Source: JAVJUS01 sp040220455 (lineage in GTDB: Bacteria; Pseudomonadota; Alphaproteobacteria; DSM-16000; Inquilinaceae). From it: a stretch of 64,000 bases of DNA. The stretch lies in assembly GCA_040220455.1 (NCBI GenBank), contig JAVJUS010000142.1, positions 87,594 through 151,593 of the forward strand, read 5' to 3'. The translations under genes and the position numbers were made by a program. This document shows, in pieces, positions 59,974 to 64,000 of the stretch (position 1 is its first letter; the number at the start of each line of letters is the position of its first letter). Under the pieces are notes generated by a model, which was not told where the DNA came from, did not search any database, and saw nothing but the letters and a program-made list of their open reading frames with translations.

Positions 59974-62124
59974 TCACGCCTCGGTCACCGCCAGGACCAG
60001 CGCCGTCCCGGGCCACAGCACCGGGAGGCGCAGGCCGATCGTCGTCAGGGCGGCCCCCGGCAGCAGCGCCCCCTCCCCCGCGATCGCCTCCAGCACGGGC
60101 GTCGTCATGCGGGCGTCGTCCGGGGCCGGCAAGGCGAGGCGGACCCGGTAGGCCCGATCGGGATCGAGGCCGGGCAGCGCCAGCGGCGGGGCGATGCGGG
60201 TCGGCGCGTCGCCGGTCCGCGCGACGACGAAGAGCGCCCGGCCCCGGTCGGGCGCGACGACGCCGTGGGCCGCCAGGGTCGGATCGGCGCTGTCCGCCCG
60301 CACGACCCGGCCCGAATGGATCACGCCGCGCCATTCCTTGTAGACCGCGATGGCGGCGGCGACGGCGTGGCGCTCGTCGGCGTCCAGGGCGCGGACGTCG
60401 AGCTCCAGGCCCATATGCCCGATCAGCGCCGTCGCGGCCCGCAAGCCGATATCGAGCCGCCGGCCCGTGGTGTGCCCCGGGCTCGGCCCGATATGCGCGC
60501 CCATGACCTCCGGCGGCAGGAAGCGCAGGAAACCGCGCTGGATCGCCTGGCGCGACAGGGCGTCGTTGTTGTCCGACGGCCAGAACCGGTGGACCCGGGA
60601 CAGCACGCCGAAATCGACCCGGCCGCCGCCGCTGGCGCAGCTCTCGATCTCCACGCCCGGATGGGCCACCCGCAGCCGGTCGATCAGGGCGTAGTAGGCC
60701 CGGGTCTGGGCGTCGGCGCCCGGCCGGCCCGCCGCCTCCGCCCCGGTGCGGGCGCGCGGCGCGACGTCCCGGTTCATGTCCCATTTGAGATAGGCCACCG
60801 GATAGGCGTCGAGCAGCGTGTCCAGGCAGGCGAAGAGGTGGTCCGACACGTCCACCCGGGTCAGGTCGAGGACGAGCTGGTGGCGCCCGATCGGCCGGTC
60901 GCGGCCCTCGAGCGCCTGGGCCCAGTCGGGATGGGCGCGCATCAGGTCGCTGTCGGGATTGACCATCTCCGGCTCGACCCACAGGCCGAACTGCATGCCG
61001 GCCGCGGCGACCCGCTCGGCCAGCGGGCCTAGCCCGTTCGGCCATTTGCGCGGATCGGGCGTCCAGTCGCCGAGCGCCCGGGTGTCGTCGTCGCGCCCGC
61101 GGAACCAGCCGTCGTCGAGGACGAAGCGTTCCACGCCGAGCGCCGCGCCGGCCTCGGCGAGCGCCGTCAGCGCCTCCAGGTCGTGGTCGAAATAGACCGC
61201 CTCCCAGGTATTGAGATGAACCGGCCGCGGCGCCGGCACGCCGCCCGGCCAGTCGATCAGACGGCGGCGGGCGAAGCCGTGGAAGCGCGCGGCCATGTCC
61301 TCCAGCCCGTCCGGCGCGAAGACGCCGTACGCGGTGGGCGTCTCGTAGGACTCGCCCGGCGCCAGCACGATCTCGCCGGGCTCCAGCAGCGGCTCGAGGT
61401 AGGCGAGCGCCGTGCCGTCGACCGAGCGCTCCACCGCCAGGGCGTGATTGCCGCTCCAGCCCAGATGAAGGCCGTGTACCGCGCCGGCGCGCTCGCCGAA
61501 GCCCGGCCGGCCGAGGACGAGACCCGGAAAGCGGTCGTGGGAGGTCCGCCCGCGCCGGTTCTCGCGCAGGAATGCGCCGAGGCCGAGCGCCTGGCGCGCC
61601 TCCCGGAACTCCCCGTTCCACTGGCCGTCCAGGACCAGGGCCTCGGTGGCGTCGAAGGGCACCGGCCAGACCGCGGCGGCCAGCGCCTGCAGGGCGTAGG
61701 GCGCGTCGCCGGTATTGGTCAGCCGGCTGGAGGCGGCGAGGACGCCGGTCGGCGGATCGATCGCGATGGTCAGGACCAGCGACAGCCCGGCCACGGGGTC
61801 GGACAGGCGGAAGACGGCCCGGCTCTCCTCGGTCTCCACGCCGTCCACGGCGAAGGCGGTGGCGAAGTCCCGTCCGTCACGCGCGCCGGCCAGGCCCGGC
61901 CGGCCGAACCAGCCGAGCCCCGGCTCGGGCAGCAGGCCCGGCCGGACGTCGGCGTCGAGCACCGCGTTGGGCATCGGGCGGGCATCGGCCTGGGCCAGGA
62001 CGGCTGTGTCCGTGGCGCCGGGCAGGCGGGCGCCCCAGTAGAGGATCCGCGGCATGCCCGGGCCGCGCGCGTCGATCAGCAGGGTCGTCGCGCCGGCGTC
62101 CAGGCGGATCGGGCGGTCGGTCAT
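59974..62124 (-). CDS. Alpha-galactosidase (glycoside hydrolase family 36)
   Basis: This 716-residue protein has the GH36 arrangement: an N-terminal beta-supersandwich (about 1-290), a TIM barrel (about 300-600) and a C-terminal beta domain. Catalytic residues match the family: nucleophile Asp449 in PVAYLKWDMNRD and acid/base Asp518 in FWPSDNNDALSR. HLNTWEAVYFDHD, RFVLDDGWFRGRDDDTR, MQFGLWVEPEMVNPDSDL and IESCASGGGRVDFG are also typical. No signal peptide is present, so it hydrolyses imported alpha-galactosides (melibiose, raffinose) in the cytoplasm. The ABC permeases just upstream presumably import them. Confidence 0.95.
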   Translation of the reverse strand: MTDRPIRLDAGATTLLIDARGPGMPRILYWGARLPGATDTAVLAQADARPMPNAVLDADVRPGLLPEPGLGWFGRPGLAGARDGRDFATAFAVDGVETEESRAVFRLSDPVAGLSLVLTIAIDPPTGVLAASSRLTNTGDAPYALQALAAAVWPVPFDATEALVLDGQWNGEFREARQALGLGAFLRENRRGRTSHDRFPGLVLGRPGFGERAGAVHGLHLGWSGNHALAVERSVDGTALAYLEPLLEPGEIVLAPGESYETPTAYGVFAPDGLEDMAARFHGFARRRLIDWPGGVPAPRPVHLNTWEAVYFDHDLEALTALAEAGAALGVERFVLDDGWFRGRDDDTRALGDWTPDPRKWPNGLGPLAERVAAAGMQFGLWVEPEMVNPDSDLMRAHPDWAQALEGRDRPIGRHQLVLDLTRVDVSDHLFACLDTLLDAYPVAYLKWDMNRDVAPRARTGAEAAGRPGADAQTRAYYALIDRLRVAHPGVEIESCASGGGRVDFGVLSRVHRFWPSDNNDALSRQAIQRGFLRFLPPEVMGAHIGPSPGHTTGRRLDIGLRAATALIGHMGLELDVRALDADERHAVAAAIAVYKEWRGVIHSGRVVRADSADPTLAAHGVVAPDRGRALFVVARTGDAPTRIAPPLALPGLDPDRAYRVRLALPAPDDARMTTPVLEAIAGEGALLPGAALTTIGLRLPVLWPGTALVLAVTEA

Positions 62125-62208
62125 CGTCGCTCCGCGACTGGTAGGGAGAGAGGGGAGCCGCCGGGCCGAGCGCGAACCGGGAGGGCCCGGCCCGGCGGCA
62201 GGGGGAGA

Positions 62209-63057
62209 TCAGCCCTTGGTCGCGCCGAGCGTCAGGCCGGCGATGAAGTGGCGCTGCATGGCGAAGAACATGGCCACCGGCGGCAGCGCGGCGACGATGG
62301 AGCCGGCGGAGACCAGGTGCCAGGCGGCGATCCACTGGCCGTTGAGCGACTTGAGCCCTGCCGTGATCGGCATGGCGTGGTCGCCCTGGACCAGCACCGT
62401 GGCCCAGAAATAGTCGTTCCAGATGAAGGTGAAGATGAGCACCGACAGCGCCGCGATCGCCGGGCGCATCAGCGGCAGCACGATGCGGTGGAAGACCTGC
62501 CATTCGGTCGCGCCCTCGACCCGCGCCGCCTCGATCAGCTCGTAGGGCAGGCCGCGGATGAAGTTGCGCATGAACAGCGTGCAGAATCCGGTCTGGAAGG
62601 CGATGTGGAACATCACCAGGCCCAGGGTCGTGTCGTACATGCCCAGCCGCAGCGTCAGGTCGCGCACCGGCACCATCAGGATCTGGAAGGGCACGAAGTT
62701 GCCCGCCACGAACATGAAGAAGACGACCAGGTTCAGCTTGAAGCGATAGATCGCGAGCGCGAATCCGGTCAGGCAGGACAGGGCCACGGCGCCGATCACC
62801 GTCGGGATCGTCACCTTGAAGCTGTTGAACATGTACTGCCCGATGGGCGAATTGTCGAAGATCGCCACGTAGTTGTCCCAGGCGAACCGGCTCGGCCAGC
62901 CCCAGTAGTTGCCCGAGGTGATGTCGCCGGCGCCGCGGATCGAGGTGAACATTACGGCCAGCAGCGGCAGCAGCCAGATCACCAGGCTGACCGGCAGGGC
63001 GACCTTGTAGAGCCCGCGGGCGGGCGGCGAGGCCTTCTGGATCGGGCGCGGGAACAT
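62209..63057 (-). CDS. Carbohydrate ABC transporter permease (MalG type)
   Basis: This 282-residue inner-membrane permease has six helices. The EAA loop ELIEAARVEGATEWQVFHRI followed by VLPLMRPAIAALS lies at about 185-215. The N-terminus MFPRPIQKASPPARGLYKVA is basic and cytoplasmic. It is one of two permeases of a sugar importer next to the alpha-galactosidase gene and starts inside the upstream permease stop (TGATG). Confidence 0.93.
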   Translation of the reverse strand: MFPRPIQKASPPARGLYKVALPVSLVIWLLPLLAVMFTSIRGAGDITSGNYWGWPSRFAWDNYVAIFDNSPIGQYMFNSFKVTIPTVIGAVALSCLTGFALAIYRFKLNLVVFFMFVAGNFVPFQILMVPVRDLTLRLGMYDTTLGLVMFHIAFQTGFCTLFMRNFIRGLPYELIEAARVEGATEWQVFHRIVLPLMRPAIAALSVLIFTFIWNDYFWATVLVQGDHAMPITAGLKSLNGQWIAAWHLVSAGSIVAALPPVAMFFAMQRHFIAGLTLGATKG

Positions 63058-63968
63058 CAGCCGCCCCTCCGCTCTGCGGCGAACATGCGCACCAGGAAGA
63101 TCGTGATGTAGATCATCATGATGGCGAACAGCACCGTGGCGATCGCCGCGCCGTAGCCCATGCGATAGCCGTATTCGCTGAGCGCCTGCTCGTACATGTA
63201 GTAGGCGAGCACGCGGCTCGACCCGTAGGGCCCGCCCTGGGTCATGATCGAGATCAGGTCGAACGACCTCAGCGCGCCGATCACCGTGACCACCACCGCG
63301 ATGAAGGTCGCCGGGCGGAGCTGGGGCAGCACGATGTGGCGCAGCAGGGTCCAGCCGCCGGCGCCGTCAATGCGCCCGGCCTCGATCTGCTCGGCGTTCA
63401 CGTTGTTGAGGCCGGTCAGGTAAAGGATCATGCAATAGGCGATCTGCGGCCACAGCCCGGCGGCGATGATGCCGTAGGTGACGGTGCGCTCGTCGGCCAG
63501 GATCGGGATCGGGTCGAGGCCGACGAACTCGAACGCTTGGGCCAGCAGGCCGAAGCTCGGGTCGTAGAACCAGGAGAAGACCAGCCCGACGACCACCTGG
63601 CTGATCACGAAGGGGAAGAAGAACAGCGACTTGACCAGCCGGATGCCGAAGACCGTCTGGTTCAGGAACAGCGCGATGAACAGCCCGCCCGGCACGGCCA
63701 GCATGTAGAGCACGAGCCAGATGATGTTGTTCTTCAGCGAGGTGTAGAACGCTGGATCGTCCATCAGCTCGACGTAGTTGGCGAGGCCGATGAACTCCGG
63801 CGCGCTGATGCCGTCCCACTCGTAGAAGCTGATGCCGATGCTCTCGAAGATCGGCGCGACCACGTAGACGGCGAACATGATCATGCCCGGCGCCAGGAAG
63901 GCGGCGGGCGCGAGGGTGTATTTGTGCCGGCGCCAGAACGACGCCCGGCGCGGCCGGGCCGCGGGCAT
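63057..63968 (-). CDS. Carbohydrate ABC transporter permease (MalF type)
   Basis: This 303-residue permease starts MPAARPRRASFWRRHKYTLA and has six helices. The EAA loop NAEQIEAGRIDGAGGWTLLR followed by HIVLPQLRPATF lies near 195-225. It pairs with the MalG-type permease for alpha-galactoside uptake; the binding protein and ATPase are presumably beyond the right edge. The frame stays open past ATG 63968 to the window end, but the sequence there is Ala/Ser/Thr low complexity, so ATG 63968 is likely but not certain. Confidence 0.9.
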   Translation of the reverse strand: MPAARPRRASFWRRHKYTLAPAAFLAPGMIMFAVYVVAPIFESIGISFYEWDGISAPEFIGLANYVELMDDPAFYTSLKNNIIWLVLYMLAVPGGLFIALFLNQTVFGIRLVKSLFFFPFVISQVVVGLVFSWFYDPSFGLLAQAFEFVGLDPIPILADERTVTYGIIAAGLWPQIAYCMILYLTGLNNVNAEQIEAGRIDGAGGWTLLRHIVLPQLRPATFIAVVVTVIGALRSFDLISIMTQGGPYGSSRVLAYYMYEQALSEYGYRMGYGAAIATVLFAIMMIYITIFLVRMFAAERRGG

Positions 63969-64000
63969 CGTCGAGGAGGCGGCCGCCGTGGAGGCGGCGG

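Noticed and set aside
1..64000. tRNA, rRNA, riboswitch, insertion sequence, prophage and CRISPR signals.
   Set aside because: Reading of the gaps showed no cloverleaf, ribosomal RNA, transposase or integrase gene, or regularly spaced direct repeats.

Overview
The window is a contiguous, GC-rich chromosomal stretch with dense, short-spaced genes. The gene content points to an alphaproteobacterium, probably of the Rhodospirillales type. Supporting signs are a complete System I cytochrome c maturation operon, the membrane cytochrome c / kdsB / pheA neighbourhood, many GTG starts, ATGA/GTGA/TGATG stop-start overlaps, and several families of intergenic palindromic repeats. The order assignment is inference; no rRNA or tRNA gene is visible to anchor it. 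No transposase, integrase, phage gene or CRISPR array was seen. The only DNA-binding regulator found is an antitoxin.

Layout. 1-8006: ccmABCDEFGHI on the minus strand (ccmI runs off the left edge), split between ccmB and ccmC by a two-gene RelE/HigB-type toxin-antitoxin module. 8207-12020: rsmB, rpe and a heparinase II/III family protein on the plus strand. 12237-13871: purH. 14118-19339 (minus): an acyl-CoA synthetase/GNAT fusion of the Pat type, an inositol-monophosphatase-family phosphatase (probably HisN), and a membrane-anchored protein with two cytochrome c domains joined by an Ala/Glu-rich linker. 19646-22016 (plus): kdsB, pheA and a small orphan. 22204-30964: a fumarylacetoacetate-hydrolase-family gene, a tartrate/D-malate dehydrogenase-like gene, a complete sugar or polyol ABC transporter and an FGGY kinase. 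31269-34395: acoABC (acetoin dehydrogenase E1 alpha, E1 beta, E2-hydrolase) closed by a clear terminator.

34800-57885 is a cell-surface glycan island. A minus-strand five-gene unit (38567-40042 down to 34800) encodes a HAD-UbiA fusion, a DprE1-like oxidase, a DprE2-like reductase, a D-lyxose/mannose isomerase-like cupin and an FkbM methyltransferase. The first three together resemble the mycobacterial route from PRPP to polyprenyl-phospho-D-arabinofuranose. Divergent from it, 40603-47799 encodes a Wzc-type tyrosine kinase/co-polymerase, a glycosyltransferase, a Wzy-like polymerase, a polytopic protein that may be a GT-C transferase, and a sulfotransferase. Converging on that, 48104-57885 (minus) encodes an initiating sugar phosphotransferase, a GT9 protein, an SMR/EamA-sized transporter, an epimerase, a Wzx-like flippase, three glycosyltransferases and a pectate-lyase-fold protein with a twin-arginine-like signal. 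Together this looks like a Wzx/Wzy exopolysaccharide pathway, possibly sulfated and possibly carrying (methylated) D-arabinofuranose. No Wza-type outer-membrane exporter is in the window.

57886-64000: a hypothetical protein with an internal duplication, a small secreted-looking or cytosolic orphan, a GH36 alpha-galactosidase, and two permeases of a second sugar ABC transporter that continues past the right edge; this end is probably an alpha-galactoside utilisation operon.

Intergenic space carries at least five distinct inverted-repeat families. One of them (GTAGGT...) supplies the stop codon of two genes, and one copy sits beside a decayed duplicate of a gene's 3' end.
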